Shown here: positions 42,015 to 50,679 of the stretch, piece by piece | Layout: the number at the start of each line of letters is the position of its first letter | How positions within the stretch are numbered: the first letter of the stretch is position 1 | Source: Candidatus Binatia bacterium | Lineage (GTDB): Bacteria > Desulfobacterota > Binatia > UBA12015 | Assembly (NCBI GenBank): GCA_036563615.1 | Contig: DATCMB010000022.1 | Location: 310,001 to 374,000 of the forward strand | DNA: 64,000 nt | Direction of reading: 5' to 3' | The notes under the pieces: generated by a model | The model's database searches: none | Told to the model about the DNA's origin: nothing | The model's input: only the letters and a program-made list of their open reading frames with translations | Position numbers and translations under genes: made by a program

Positions 42015-42407
42015 ATGGGAGCGACGAAGAAGTGCCCGTACTGCGCGGAGGAGATCGCGGCCGAGGCGATCCGCTGCCGCTACTGCCGCAGCAGGCTGTC
42101 GTTCATCGATCCCGCGAGCTGGTACCGCGCGCAGCCGAACCGCAAGATCGCCGGCGTCGCCGCCGCGGTGGCGCGCTCGCTCGCCGTTCCGGTCGGGGCG
42201 GTGCGGGCGGCCTTCGTGCTCGCGACCTTCTTCCACTTCCTCGGGCCGATCGTCTATCTCGCCCTGTGGCTGACCATCCCGTTCCACCGCGACGGCGACT
42301 CGCTGCTCGAGCGTGCGATCGCGGAGGCCAAGGACGCCGCCGCGCGTCTGTTCGGTGACGACGAGCCGGAGCGCGGGGCGACGGGACGACACGGCCCGAT
42401 GATCTGA
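42015..42407 (+). CDS. zinc-ribbon PspC-domain membrane protein (first copy)
   Basis: A 130-residue protein. The N-terminal zinc ribbon KKCPYCAEEIAAEAIRCRYC (C-x2-C...C-x2-C) is followed by a PspC domain (~35-100): NRKIAGVAAAVARSLAVPVG then a membrane helix FVLATFFHFLGPIVYLALWL. PspC domains sense or stabilise the inner membrane under stress. ATG 42015 has AAGGAGGTGA just upstream, an extended anti-16S match, so high translation is expected. It is the first gene of a PspC / sigma / anti-sigma / PspC module. Confidence 0.88.
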   Translation: MGATKKCPYCAEEIAAEAIRCRYCRSRLSFIDPASWYRAQPNRKIAGVAAAVARSLAVPVGAVRAAFVLATFFHFLGPIVYLALWLTIPFHRDGDSLLERAIAEAKDAAARLFGDDEPERGATGRHGPMI

Positions 42408-42408
42408 A

Positions 42409-42951
42409 TTGGCCTCCGACGAAGAGCTGATGCAGGCGGTTGCGACAGGAGACGGCGCGGCGCTGCGCGAGCTGTGCGCGCGCTGGGAGCGTCCGCTCTA
42501 CCAGCTCCTGCACCGCGCCGGCGCAGGCTCCGAGGCGGAGGACCTCTACCAGGAGACCTGGCTGCGCGTCGTGCGGGCGGCGCGCAGCTTCGATCCGGCG
42601 CGGCGCTTCTCGACGTGGCTCTTCCAGATCGCGCTCAACCTGTGCCGCGACCTGCGCCGGCGCGGCGTGCCGGTGCCGGCGTCGCCCGACGTCGAGCAGG
42701 CGGCCGACGCCGCGACCGGCACGTCGCGCGCGCCGGTCGACGACGCGATCGACGCGCGCCGCCTGCTCGACGCGCTGCCCGAGCCGCAGCGTGAGGTGGT
42801 CGTGCTGCGCGTCCTGCACGACGCGAGCGAGGCCGAGACCGCGGAGATCCTGGGCTGTCCGCGCGGCACCGTGAAGAGCCGGCTGCACCACGCGCTCGCC
42901 CGGCTCGCCGGTCTCGCCCGCGGCGGCGCAGCGGACGGAGGCGTTTCATGA
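42409..42951 (+). CDS. ECF RNA polymerase sigma factor
   Basis: A 180-residue group 4 sigma factor. Region 2 has LRELCARWERPLYQLLHRAG, SEAEDLYQETWLRVVRAARS and FSTWLFQIALNLCRDLRRRG. Region 4 has LPEPQREVVVLRVLHDASEA then ILGCPRGTVKSRLHHALARL. The start is TTG 42409, one base after the PspC stop. The gene ends with ATGA overlap into the anti-sigma gene. It differs from the ECF sigma at 15846 and probably reads a membrane-integrity signal through its neighbours (inference). Confidence 0.92.
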   Translation: MASDEELMQAVATGDGAALRELCARWERPLYQLLHRAGAGSEAEDLYQETWLRVVRAARSFDPARRFSTWLFQIALNLCRDLRRRGVPVPASPDVEQAADAATGTSRAPVDDAIDARRLLDALPEPQREVVVLRVLHDASEAETAEILGCPRGTVKSRLHHALARLAGLARGGAADGGVS

Positions 42952-43448
42952 GGGACTGCGAGGCGATCCTGCTCGCGCTCGTGCGCGGCGAGGCGTTGCC
43001 GGACGAGGAGTCCGCGCACGTCGCGACCTGCGCGCGCTGCGCGCCGCTCGCCGAGGGGCTCGCTGCGGTCGCGCCCGAAGTCGCCGCGGCACGCGCGCCG
43101 GTTGCGCCGCCGCCCGGGCTCGCCGAGCGCGTGCTGCGTGCGGCGTCGCCGCTGCTCGCCGAGAACGCGCGGCTCGCGCGATCCGCTGCCGCACGGCTCG
43201 ACGTTCGGCGGCTCGCCGCGGCGCTCGCACCGGCGATGCTCGCGTTCCCGCTGCTCGTCCTGCTCGACGTGTGGGTGCTGCGCGCGGCGCACGCGCTGCT
43301 GAGCGAGCTCCTGCCGGGTCCGCTCGGGACCTACCTGGTCGCGAGCTACGCCGTCCTGCTGGCGGCGCTCGCGGCCCTCACGTTCGGCGCGATTCCGCTG
43401 CTCGTGCAGCGTCAAGCGCACGCGTTCTGGAAGGAAAGCCATGTCTGA
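42948..43448 (+). CDS. zinc-finger anti-sigma factor, membrane protein
   Basis: A 166-residue protein. The N-terminal zinc anti-sigma motif is Cys4 with HVATCARC (H-x3-C-x2-C). Two hydrophobic segments follow (ALAPAMLAFPLLVLLDVWVL and LVASYAVLLAALAALTFGAIPL), so it lies in the inner membrane with almost no periplasmic domain. That fits sensing within the bilayer or through the adjoining PspC proteins. ATG 42948 overlaps the sigma stop, and its own end overlaps the next gene by eight bases. Confidence 0.87.
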   Translation: MRDCEAILLALVRGEALPDEESAHVATCARCAPLAEGLAAVAPEVAAARAPVAPPPGLAERVLRAASPLLAENARLARSAAARLDVRRLAAALAPAMLAFPLLVLLDVWVLRAAHALLSELLPGPLGTYLVASYAVLLAALAALTFGAIPLLVQRQAHAFWKESHV

Positions 43449-43785
43449 ACCCCAGCTCAAACGCTGCCCGTTCTGCGCGGAGGAGATCCGCGCGGAGGCG
43501 ATCAAGTGCCGCTACTGCGGCAGCCACCTCGAAGGCCGCGCGCCGGTGCGCGGCTGGCAGCGCAGCCGCGAGGGCAAGATGATCGCCGGCGTCTGCGCCG
43601 GGCTCGCCCGCGAGTTCGACGTCCCGGTGACGGTGCTGCGTCTCGCGTTCGTGCTCGGCACGCTGTTCGGCGGGGGCATCGGCATCATCATCTACCTGGT
43701 GCTCTGGGTCGTGATGCCGTACGCGCCGAGCTTCGCCGACGCCGAGCCCTGGGCCTCGCCCGATCCGCCGACCGGCTTCCGGTGA
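43441..43785 (+). CDS. zinc-ribbon PspC-domain membrane protein (second copy)
   Basis: A 114-residue paralogue of the protein at 42015, with the same order: zinc ribbon KRCPFCAEEIRAEAIKCRYCG, linker GWQRSREGKMIAGVCAGLAR, and PspC membrane helix LFGGGIGIIIYLVLWVVMPY. The PspC part is closer to the consensus (GKMIAGVCAGLAREFDV) than the first copy. ATG 43441 lies inside the anti-sigma gene's last codons. The sigma/anti-sigma pair is thus bracketed by two PspC proteins. Confidence 0.9.
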   Translation: MSEPQLKRCPFCAEEIRAEAIKCRYCGSHLEGRAPVRGWQRSREGKMIAGVCAGLAREFDVPVTVLRLAFVLGTLFGGGIGIIIYLVLWVVMPYAPSFADAEPWASPDPPTGFR

Positions 43786-43799
43786 CGCGTTTCCCGCCC

Positions 43800-43828
43800 G
43801 GGGGTGGTGTGCTACGAACCCTGCGCGG
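43800..43828 (+). promoter_or_regulatory. weak candidate promoter of yebC-ruvCAB
   Basis: TTTCCC (43800-43805), 17-base spacer, TACGAA (43823-43828). Spacing is ideal, but the -35 match is poor. Predicted +1 would leave a leader of about 40 bases before ATG 43873. Confidence 0.3.
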
Positions 43829-43872
43829 CGTGGTGACGCAACGTCCCGCGCCCCTGCGGGAGTTGCTGCAAG

Positions 43873-44625
43873 ATGGCCGGTCATTCCAAGTGGAGTCAGA
43901 TCAAGCATAAGAAGGCCGCCAAGGACGCGAAGCGTGGCAAGGTCTTCACCAAGCTGATTCGCGAGATCACCGTCGCCGCGCGTCTCGGCAACAGCGGCGA
44001 TTCGAACTTCAACCCTCGCCTGCGCACCGCGATCCTCGCCGCCAAGGCGGCGCGGATGCCGCACGAGAACATCGAGCGCGCGATCAAGAAGGGTCTCGGC
44101 GAGGACGGCGGCGCCGCGTACGAGGACGTGATGTACGAGGGCTACGGCCCCGGCGGCGTCGCGATCATGGTGCGCGCGCTGACCGACAACCGGAACCGCA
44201 CCGTCGCCGAGATCCGCAATCTCTTCCAGAAGTACGGCGGCAACCTCGGCGAGACGGGCTGCGTCGGCTGGATGTTCCAGCGCCGTGGCGTGCTGATGAT
44301 CGAGGGGCCGTCGATCGGCGAGGAGCAGGTGATGGAGGTCGCGCTCGAAGCGGGCGCGGACGACGTCGTCGACGCCGACGGCACCTGGGAGGTGTCGACC
44401 AGCCCCGAGTCGTTCGAGGGGGTGCGGGCGGCGCTCGAGAACGCCGGGGCGACGATCAGCAGCGCCGAGGTGACGATGGTGCCGAGCAACACCGTTGCGG
44501 TGCGCGGCGCCGAAGCCGAGAAGCTCGTCAAGCTGCTCGAAGCGCTCGACGACCACGACGACGTGCAGGCGGTGTCGGCGAACGCGGATCTGGACGCGGA
44601 CGAGGTCGCGCGGCTCTCCGCGTGA
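43873..44625 (+). CDS. yebC: YebC/PmpR family regulator (TACO1-like)
   Basis: A 250-residue protein. The N-terminus MAGHSKWSQIKHKKAAKDAK and the central DNRNRTVAEIRNLFQKYGGN and GCVGWMFQRRGVL are diagnostic. Members act as transcriptional regulators or, more recently shown, as translation factors that relieve ribosome stalling at proline-rich stretches. It precedes ruvC, a very common bacterial arrangement. Confidence 0.96.
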   Translation: MAGHSKWSQIKHKKAAKDAKRGKVFTKLIREITVAARLGNSGDSNFNPRLRTAILAAKAARMPHENIERAIKKGLGEDGGAAYEDVMYEGYGPGGVAIMVRALTDNRNRTVAEIRNLFQKYGGNLGETGCVGWMFQRRGVLMIEGPSIGEEQVMEVALEAGADDVVDADGTWEVSTSPESFEGVRAALENAGATISSAEVTMVPSNTVAVRGAEAEKLVKLLEALDDHDDVQAVSANADLDADEVARLSA

Positions 44626-44678
44626 TCCTTCTCCGCCGGCGGCGGGCGCCGGACGGACGGGCGGGGTGGAGGCAGGAC

Positions 44679-45170
44679 GTGCGTGTGATGGGGATCGATC
44701 CGGGGTCGCGCGTCACCGGCTGGGCGCTGGTCGAGGCAAGCGGCGACACGCTGCGCGTGCTCGGCTCCGGCGTCGCGGCACCACGTCCCGGCGACCTCGC
44801 GCTGCGGCTCGGCACGATCGCCGAAGAGATCGAGCGGCTGATCGCCGAGTGGTCGCCCGAGTCGATCGCGGTCGAGCGCGCCTTCGTCGGACGCAACGTC
44901 GCGAGCGCGCTGCGCCTCGGTGAGATCCGCGGCGCGGTGCTCGCGGTCGCGGGGCGTCGCCGGCTGCCGGTCGTCGACTACCCGCCGGCCACCGTCAAGC
45001 TCGCGGTCGCGGGCTCCGGGCGCGCGGAAAAGGAGGCGGTCGCGCGCGGCGTCAGCACCCTGACCGGCTCGCGCCACGTCGCCGGCGACGCGACCGACGC
45101 GCTCGCCGTCGCGATCTGCCACCTGCGCCACGCGAGCTTCGCGCGCCGGCTCGTGCCAGCGGTGCGCTGA
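44679..45170 (+). CDS. ruvC: Holliday junction resolvase RuvC
   Basis: Endonuclease of 163 residues that cuts Holliday junctions. The first catalytic Asp lies in MGIDPGSRVTGWALVE; the remaining acidic residues are in ESIAVERAFVGRNVASALRLG and HVAGDATDALAVAICH. GTG 44679 is chosen over GTG 44622 (which overlaps yebC's stop) because GGAGG sits six bases upstream and RuvC N-termini start two or three residues before the catalytic strand. It works with RuvAB, encoded immediately downstream. Confidence 0.96.
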   Translation: MRVMGIDPGSRVTGWALVEASGDTLRVLGSGVAAPRPGDLALRLGTIAEEIERLIAEWSPESIAVERAFVGRNVASALRLGEIRGAVLAVAGRRRLPVVDYPPATVKLAVAGSGRAEKEAVARGVSTLTGSRHVAGDATDALAVAICHLRHASFARRLVPAVR

Positions 45171-45188
45171 GGTGCTGCGGGCGGGCGC

Positions 45189-45779
45189 ATGATCGGCGCG
45201 CTGCGCGGCAAGATCGAGAGCAAGTCGCCCGGCCTGGTGCTGGTCGACGTCGGCGGCGTCGTCTATGAGGTCGCCGTGTCCCTGCAGTCCTTCGCCCGGC
45301 TGCCCGCCGAAGGGGAGAGCGTGCGGCTCGACGTCGTCACGCACCTGCGCGAGGACGGGCTCACGCTGTTCGGCTTCCTCGACCGCACCGAGAAGTCGGT
45401 CTTCAACCTGCTGCGCTCGGTGAGCGGCGTCGGGCCGAAGCTGGCGCTGAACATCCTGTCGGGCATCCCGGCGCCCGAGCTGCGCAGCGCGCTCGGCGGC
45501 GGCGACGTGCAGCGCCTCACCCGCATCCCCGGCGTCGGCAAGAAGATCGCCGAGCGTCTCGTCCTCGAGCTGCGCGAGCGTGCGCGCGAAGAGGAGCTCG
45601 CGGCGGGCGTCGAGCCGGCGGCGGTGAGCGACGGCGACCGCCGCGACCAAGAGGCGGTGTCGGCGCTCGTCAACCTCGGCTACCGCCGCGCCGACGCCGA
45701 GAAGGTGCTGCGTGAGGTGCCGCGCGACGTGCCCCTCGAGGAGGCGATCCGCGAGGCGCTGCGGAGGTTCGCGCGGTGA
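45189..45779 (+). CDS. ruvA: Holliday junction branch migration protein RuvA
   Basis: Tetrameric Holliday-junction-binding protein of 196 residues. Domain I is [20 protein letters not shown], domain II holds two helix-hairpin-helix motifs ([19 protein letters not shown] and [20 protein letters not shown]), and domain III is the RuvB-contacting UBA-like end ([17 protein letters not shown]). ATG 45189. The last bases overlap ruvB as GTGA. Confidence 0.97.
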   Translation: MIGALRGKIESKSPGLVLVDVGGVVYEVAVSLQSFARLPAEGESVRLDVVTHLREDGLTLFGFLDRTEKSVFNLLRSVSGVGPKLALNILSGIPAPELRSALGGGDVQRLTRIPGVGKKIAERLVLELRERAREEELAAGVEPAAVSDGDRRDQEAVSALVNLGYRRADAEKVLREVPRDVPLEEAIREALRRFAR

Positions 45780-46816
45780 GCGTCGAGCGCAAGGACCCGG
45801 CGCTGGCGACGGTCGCGGTGAGCGACGAGGAGCAGCGCTTCGAAGCGTCGCTGCGCCCCGAGACGCTCGCCGACTACGTCGGCCAGGAGTCGATCCGCAA
45901 CACGCTCGCGGTCGCGATCGCGGCGGCGCGCGAGCGCGGCGACGTGCTCGACCACGTGCTGCTCTCCGGCCCGCCGGGCCTCGGCAAGACGTCGCTCGCG
46001 CAGATCATCGCGCGCGAGATGGGCGTGCGTTGCCGCAAGACGCAGGGACCGGCGATCGAGCGCAGTGGCGACCTCGCGGCGATCCTCTCCGACCTCGAGG
46101 AAGGCGACGTCCTGTTCATCGACGAGATCCACGGCCTGCCGCGCAAGGTCGAGGAGGTGCTCTATCCTGCGATGGAGGACTTCGAGCTCGACCTGGTGAT
46201 CGGGCAGGGGCCGACCGCGCGCACGATGCGGCTCGCGCTCAAGCCATTCACGCTGGTCGGCGCCACGACCCGCGCCGGCATGCTGAACGCGCCGCTGCGC
46301 GACCGCTTCGGCACCTCGTTCCGGCTCGAGTTCTACGCACCGAACGAGCTGATCCAGATCCTGAACCGCTCGGCGCGCATCCTCGGCATGAACCTGTCGC
46401 CCGAGGGCGCGGCCGAGATCGCGCGCCGCTCGCGCGGCACGCCGCGCATCGCGAACCGGCAGCTCAAGTGGGTGCGCGACTACGCGCAGGTGCACCATCC
46501 GGGAAAGCCGGTCGACGCCGAGGTGGCGTCGCGCGCCCTCGAGCTGCACCGCGTCGACCCCGCGGGCCTCGATCCGATGGACCACGCGATCCTGCTCGCG
46601 GTGCTCGACCGCTTCGCGGGCGGTCCGGTGGGCATCGACAGCCTGGCCGCGCTGCTCGGCGAGGAGCGCGAGACCATCGAGGCGGTCTACGAGCCGTTCC
46701 TCGTCCAGTCGGGATACCTCGAGCGCACGCCGCGCGGCCGCGTCGCGACGCAGCGCTGCTGGGAGCACTTCGGCCGCGTCCCGCCGGCGGGACCGAAGCA
46801 GGGCCGGCTGCTATAA
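45776..46816 (+). CDS. ruvB: Holliday junction branch migration ATPase RuvB
   Basis: Hexameric AAA+ motor of 346 residues. It begins with [20 protein letters not shown]; Walker A is [12 protein letters not shown], Walker [21 protein letters not shown], sensor 1 [18 protein letters not shown], and the winged-helix end has [19 protein letters not shown]. Full length. Start GTG 45776 overlaps the ruvA TGA. The ruvC-ruvA-ruvB order is complete. Confidence 0.98.
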   Translation: MSVERKDPALATVAVSDEEQRFEASLRPETLADYVGQESIRNTLAVAIAAARERGDVLDHVLLSGPPGLGKTSLAQIIAREMGVRCRKTQGPAIERSGDLAAILSDLEEGDVLFIDEIHGLPRKVEEVLYPAMEDFELDLVIGQGPTARTMRLALKPFTLVGATTRAGMLNAPLRDRFGTSFRLEFYAPNELIQILNRSARILGMNLSPEGAAEIARRSRGTPRIANRQLKWVRDYAQVHHPGKPVDAEVASRALELHRVDPAGLDPMDHAILLAVLDRFAGGPVGIDSLAALLGEERETIEAVYEPFLVQSGYLERTPRGRVATQRCWEHFGRVPPAGPKQGRLL

Positions 46817-46823
46817 GAGCGAC

Positions 46824-47045
46824 GTGCCCGACATCGGACGCACGCTCGTCTTTCTCGGCATCGTGCTCGTCGTGGTGGGCGGCCTGTTCATGCTGCTGTC
46901 CCGCACCGGCGTGCCCTTCGGTCTCGGGCGGCTGCCCGGCGACATCCTGATCAAGCGCGACGGCTTCACCTTCTACCTGCCGATCACGACCAGCATCCTG
47001 CTGAGCGTGGTGCTGTCGTTCATCTTCTGGCTGCTGCGCCGTTGA
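46824..47045 (+). CDS. DUF2905 family small membrane protein
   Basis: A 73-residue protein with two membrane helices (TLVFLGIVLVVVGGLFMLL and TSILLSVVLSFIFWLLRR) around a conserved loop GLGRLPGDILIKRDGFTFYLP, diagnostic of DUF2905. These proteins often follow ruvB in proteobacteria and related phyla; function unknown. Start is GTG 46824, seven bases after the ruvB stop. The stop overlaps the kinase start as TTGA. Confidence 0.88.
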   Translation: MPDIGRTLVFLGIVLVVVGGLFMLLSRTGVPFGLGRLPGDILIKRDGFTFYLPITTSILLSVVLSFIFWLLRR

Positions 47046-49345
47046 GGTCGAGCACGCCGACGCCCGCCGACACCCCGGACCGCCGCGAGCCGAGCCGCTT
47101 CTGGCGACGCCGCGAAGCGTTCCTGCTCGCCGCGACGCTGCTCGCGGCGCTCTTCTTCTTCCTCTTCGAGACGCGTCTGCCGCCGTTCACCACCGGCGAG
47201 TCGGTGTCGCAGAACGTCGTCTTCTTCCTCCTCATCAACCTCAACATCGTCCTGATCCTGCTGGTGGTGTTCCTGCTCGGGCGGAACATCATCAAGCTGG
47301 TCGTCGAGCGGCGTCAGCGCGTCCTGGGCTCGCACCTGCGCACGCGGCTGGTCGGCGGCTTCCTGCTGGTCGCGATCGTCCCCGCGGTGCTCCTCTTCCT
47401 GGTCGCGCTGGGCTTCATCCGCAGCTCGATCGAGAGCTGGTTCTCGGTGCAGGTGCAGAGCGCGCTCGAGGGCGCGCTCGACATGTCGGACACCTACTAC
47501 CGCGAGGGCATGGCGACGGCGCTGCGCGATGCGCAGGAGGTCGCGCGACGCCTCGGCGAGTCGCGCAAGAAGCTCGCGGACCAGCGTCCGTTCCTCGCCG
47601 CGAAGCGCCTCGAGTACGCCGTCGCGCAGATCGCCGTGTTCGACGCCGAGGGCGCGCCGGTGGTGACGTCGACCGCGGAGCGGCTCGGCAAGGCGTTCGC
47701 GGCGCCGCCGGACGCCGAGTTCCTCACCGAGGCGCTCGCCCGCGACGAGTACACGCGCGTCGTGACGCTCGACGGACGCGAGGTGCTGCGCGCCGCCGCG
47801 CGCATCCGTGACGCCGCGGGCGAGGTGCGCGGCCTCGTCGTCGTCGACCAGATCGTCCCGCGCAGCGTGACGCGGCGGCGCAACGAGATCCAGCAGAGCG
47901 TGCAGCAGTACAAGCAGCTCAAGCTGATGCGCCGCCCGCTGATCAACAACTACGTGCTGACGCTGCTCGTCGCGGCGCTCGCGGTGGTGTTCGGCGCGAC
48001 CTGGCTCGGCTTCGTGCTCGCGCGCAGCATCACGGTGCCGATCCAGCGCCTCGCCGAGGGCACGCGCCGCGTCGCCGAGGGACACTACGACGAGCGCATC
48101 CAGCTCGAGTCCGGCAGCGACGAGGTCGCGACGCTGGTCGCCGCCTTCAACCGGATGACGGCGAACCTGCGCACGACGCACACCGCGCTCGCCGAGCGCG
48201 GGCAGACGCTCGAGACCATCCTCGCCAACATCGCGGGCGGCGTGGTGTCGATCGACCGCGAGGGACGCATCGAGACCGTCAATCCGGCGGCGCGCACGAT
48301 GCTCGGCATCGACGAGCACGTCGTCGGCAAGCCGTTCCGCGACGCGTTCGCCGCGAAGGAGCACGACGCGATCCGCGAGCTGCTCACCGAGCTCGAGACG
48401 CGCGCGCGCGAGGAGGTGTGGGACAAGCTGCCGCCGCACCGCCTGTCGGTCGAGTCGAGCGAGGGCGCGGGGCAGATCCTCGCGACGGGCGTCGTGCTGC
48501 GCGGCGAGGACGGCCGTGCGACGGGCGCGCTGCTGTTCTTCGAGGACGTCACCGAGCTGCTCAAGGTGCAGCGCATGGAGGCGTGGCGCGAGGTCGCGCG
48601 TCGCATCGCGCACGAGATCAAGAACCCGCTCACGCCGATCCAGCTCTCGGCGCAGCGGCTGCGCAAGCGCTACGCCAAGGAGCTCGGCGGCTCGGTGCTC
48701 GACGAGTGCACGCGGACGATCATCGCCGAGGTCGAGGTGCTGAAGAACCTGGTCAGCGAGTTCGCGCACTTCGCGCGCCTGCCGACCGGGACGCACGTGC
48801 CGACCGATCTGAACGAGCTGGTCGACGAGGCGATGGTGCTGTTCCGCGAGGCGCACCGCGGCATCCGCTTCACCTTCGACCGCGACCCGAAGCTGCCGCC
48901 GCTCGAGCTCGACCGCGACGGCATGCGGCGCGTGCTGACCAACATCCTCGACAACGCGGTGGCGGCGATCGCGGCGGTGCCGGGACGCAGCGAGCGCGTG
49001 CCGGCGGCGGGACGCGGCGGCGACGGCGACGGCGCGGGCGAGATCGTCGTGCGCGGCGCGATCGACGTCTCGACGCGCTACGACGCCACGCGCGGCGTGG
49101 TCGGCCTCGAGATCGCGGACGACGGCATCGGCATGACGCCCGAGGTCAAGGCGCGGCTGTTCGAGCCGTACTTCTCGACCAAGCCGCAGGGCACGGGCCT
49201 CGGGCTCGCGATCGCATCCGCGGTGCTCGCCGACCACCAGGCCTTCATCCGCGTGCGCGACAACCAGCCGCGCGGCAGCCGCTTCCTGATCGAGCTGCCG
49301 GTCCGCGAGCACACGCTCGAGGTGCCGCACGCGCAGCCCGCGTGA
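47042..49345 (+). CDS. NtrY-like sensor histidine kinase
   Basis: A 767-residue membrane kinase. Hydrophobic helices lie at ~25-42, 60-80 and 100-125, then an extracytoplasmic sensor region (~125-300) and a fourth helix (LTLLVAALAVVFGATWLGFV). HAMP (~325-380) is followed by a PAS domain (ETILANIAGGVVSIDREGRI), an H-box with His524 (REVARRIAHEIKNPLTPIQ), an N-box (LTNILDNAVAAI) and G-boxes (ADDGIGMTPEV, GTGLGLAIASAV). The architecture is that of NtrY. The start TTG 47042 overlaps the upstream TGA. The next gene encodes a receiver domain fused to LpxC, the likely phosphate acceptor. Confidence 0.92.
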   Translation: MRSSTPTPADTPDRREPSRFWRRREAFLLAATLLAALFFFLFETRLPPFTTGESVSQNVVFFLLINLNIVLILLVVFLLGRNIIKLVVERRQRVLGSHLRTRLVGGFLLVAIVPAVLLFLVALGFIRSSIESWFSVQVQSALEGALDMSDTYYREGMATALRDAQEVARRLGESRKKLADQRPFLAAKRLEYAVAQIAVFDAEGAPVVTSTAERLGKAFAAPPDAEFLTEALARDEYTRVVTLDGREVLRAAARIRDAAGEVRGLVVVDQIVPRSVTRRRNEIQQSVQQYKQLKLMRRPLINNYVLTLLVAALAVVFGATWLGFVLARSITVPIQRLAEGTRRVAEGHYDERIQLESGSDEVATLVAAFNRMTANLRTTHTALAERGQTLETILANIAGGVVSIDREGRIETVNPAARTMLGIDEHVVGKPFRDAFAAKEHDAIRELLTELETRAREEVWDKLPPHRLSVESSEGAGQILATGVVLRGEDGRATGALLFFEDVTELLKVQRMEAWREVARRIAHEIKNPLTPIQLSAQRLRKRYAKELGGSVLDECTRTIIAEVEVLKNLVSEFAHFARLPTGTHVPTDLNELVDEAMVLFREAHRGIRFTFDRDPKLPPLELDRDGMRRVLTNILDNAVAAIAAVPGRSERVPAAGRGGDGDGAGEIVVRGAIDVSTRYDATRGVVGLEIADDGIGMTPEVKARLFEPYFSTKPQGTGLGLAIASAVLADHQAFIRVRDNQPRGSRFLIELPVREHTLEVPHAQPA

Positions 49346-49377
49346 CGGCGGGCCGCGCGGACGCTAATGGGGGCAGG

Positions 49378-50673
49378 GTGTCGAATCCGAGCAAGACCAT
49401 CCTGGTCGTCGACGACGAGGAGCAGATCCGCCAGAGCCTGCGCGGGGTCCTGAGCGACGAGGGCTTCGCGGTGATCGAGGCGGGCGACGGGAAACGCGCC
49501 CTGGAGCTGCTGCGCGAGGGCAAGCCCGACCTCGTGATCCTCGACGTCTGGCTGCCCGAGATCGACGGCATCGCGCTCCTCGAGCAGATCAAGACGACCC
49601 ACCCCGACCTGCCGGTGATCATCATCTGCGGCCACGCCAACATCGAGGCGGCGGTGCGCGCGACCCGGCTCGGGGCGATCGACTTCATCGAGAAGCCGTT
49701 CTCGCTCGAGGCCCTGCTGGGCTCGATCGAGCGCGCGCTCGGCTGCACGGACGGCAGCGACGCCGACGACGGCTCGGTGGTCACCGGACGCGGCGTCGCG
49801 GTGGCGCCGCACGTCGCGCCGGGCGAGGACGGCTACCTGCCGCAGCGCACGATCGGCAAGAGCGTCGTGGCGAGCGGGCAGGGGCTGCACTCCGGGATCC
49901 GCACCGGCGTGATCCTGCACCCGATGCCGCCCGACACCGGCATCGTCTTCCAGAGCCTCGCGACGGAGAAGAGCGTGCCCGCGCTGGTCGAGTTCGCGGA
50001 CTCGACGGGCTACGCGACGACGCTGTTCCGCAACGGCTTCAGCGCCAAGACCGTCGAGCACCTGCTCGCGACGCTGCACGGCTACGGCGTCACCAATCTC
50101 CTCGTCAAGATGGAAAACGAGGTGCCGGCGCTCGACGGCTCGGCGCTCGAGTTCTGCCATCTGATCGAGGAGGCGGGCGTCGTCGACCAGCCGGGCCCCG
50201 GGATCACGCCCTACGTCGTCAAGCGTCCGTTCCACATCGAGGAAGGGCAGAGCGTCCTCGACGTCGAGCCCTACGACGGCTTCGCCATCGACTACACGCT
50301 GATCTATCCGGCTCCGGTGGGACAGCAGCGCTACGTCTTCGAGTACCGCGGTCCGGATTCGTTCCGCGACGAGGTCGCGCCGGCGCGCACCTTCGGCTTC
50401 GTGCACGAGTTCACGCGTCTTGCCGCGGCCGGTCTCGCCGCCGGCGGCCGGCTCGACAACTGCATCCTGATCGGCGACGACGGCGTGATCAACGGCGAGC
50501 TGCGCTTCCCCGACGAGTTCGTGCGCCACAAGATCCTCGACGTGATGGGCGACTTCGCGCTGCTCGGGCGTCCGCTGCGCGGCAAGATCATCGCGCGCGC
50601 GACCGGCCACCGGCACAACGTCGCGATGGTGCGCGAGCTGCTCGCCGCCGAGGCGCAGGCGGGCGGGGCGTAG
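49378..50673 (+). CDS. lpxC: response-regulator receiver domain fused to LpxC deacetylase
   Basis: A 431-residue protein with an unusual domain order. Residues ~1-120 form a receiver domain close to NtrX: Asp12/Asp13 (VVDDEEQ), phosphoacceptor Asp56 (VILDVWLPEIDG), Lys106 (FIEKPF), with Cys84 where Ser/Thr is expected (IIICGHANIE). After a ~30-residue linker, residues ~150-431 are full-length LpxC, which deacetylates UDP-3-O-acyl-GlcNAc in the committed lipid A step: TIGKSVVASGQGLHSG, zinc ligands His228 (TVEHLLATLHG), His384 and Asp388 (RHKILD), and catalytic His411 (TGHRHN). No AAA+ or DNA-binding domain is present. GTG 49378 lies 32 bases after the kinase. No other start separates the LpxC part. 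Confidence 0.93.
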   Translation: MSNPSKTILVVDDEEQIRQSLRGVLSDEGFAVIEAGDGKRALELLREGKPDLVILDVWLPEIDGIALLEQIKTTHPDLPVIIICGHANIEAAVRATRLGAIDFIEKPFSLEALLGSIERALGCTDGSDADDGSVVTGRGVAVAPHVAPGEDGYLPQRTIGKSVVASGQGLHSGIRTGVILHPMPPDTGIVFQSLATEKSVPALVEFADSTGYATTLFRNGFSAKTVEHLLATLHGYGVTNLLVKMENEVPALDGSALEFCHLIEEAGVVDQPGPGITPYVVKRPFHIEEGQSVLDVEPYDGFAIDYTLIYPAPVGQQRYVFEYRGPDSFRDEVAPARTFGFVHEFTRLAAAGLAAGGRLDNCILIGDDGVINGELRFPDEFVRHKILDVMGDFALLGRPLRGKIIARATGHRHNVAMVRELLAAEAQAGGA

Positions 50674-50679
50674 GGCACC

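Noticed and set aside
44622-44678. GTGA-overlapping start for ruvC
   Set aside because: GTG 44679 has GGAGG at ideal spacing and matches the family N-terminus, so the overlapping GTG is probably unused.
49321-49377. Separate small regulator gene ending before lpxC
   Set aside because: The frame runs unbroken from the receiver through LpxC with no stop and no ribosome site before the LpxC part.
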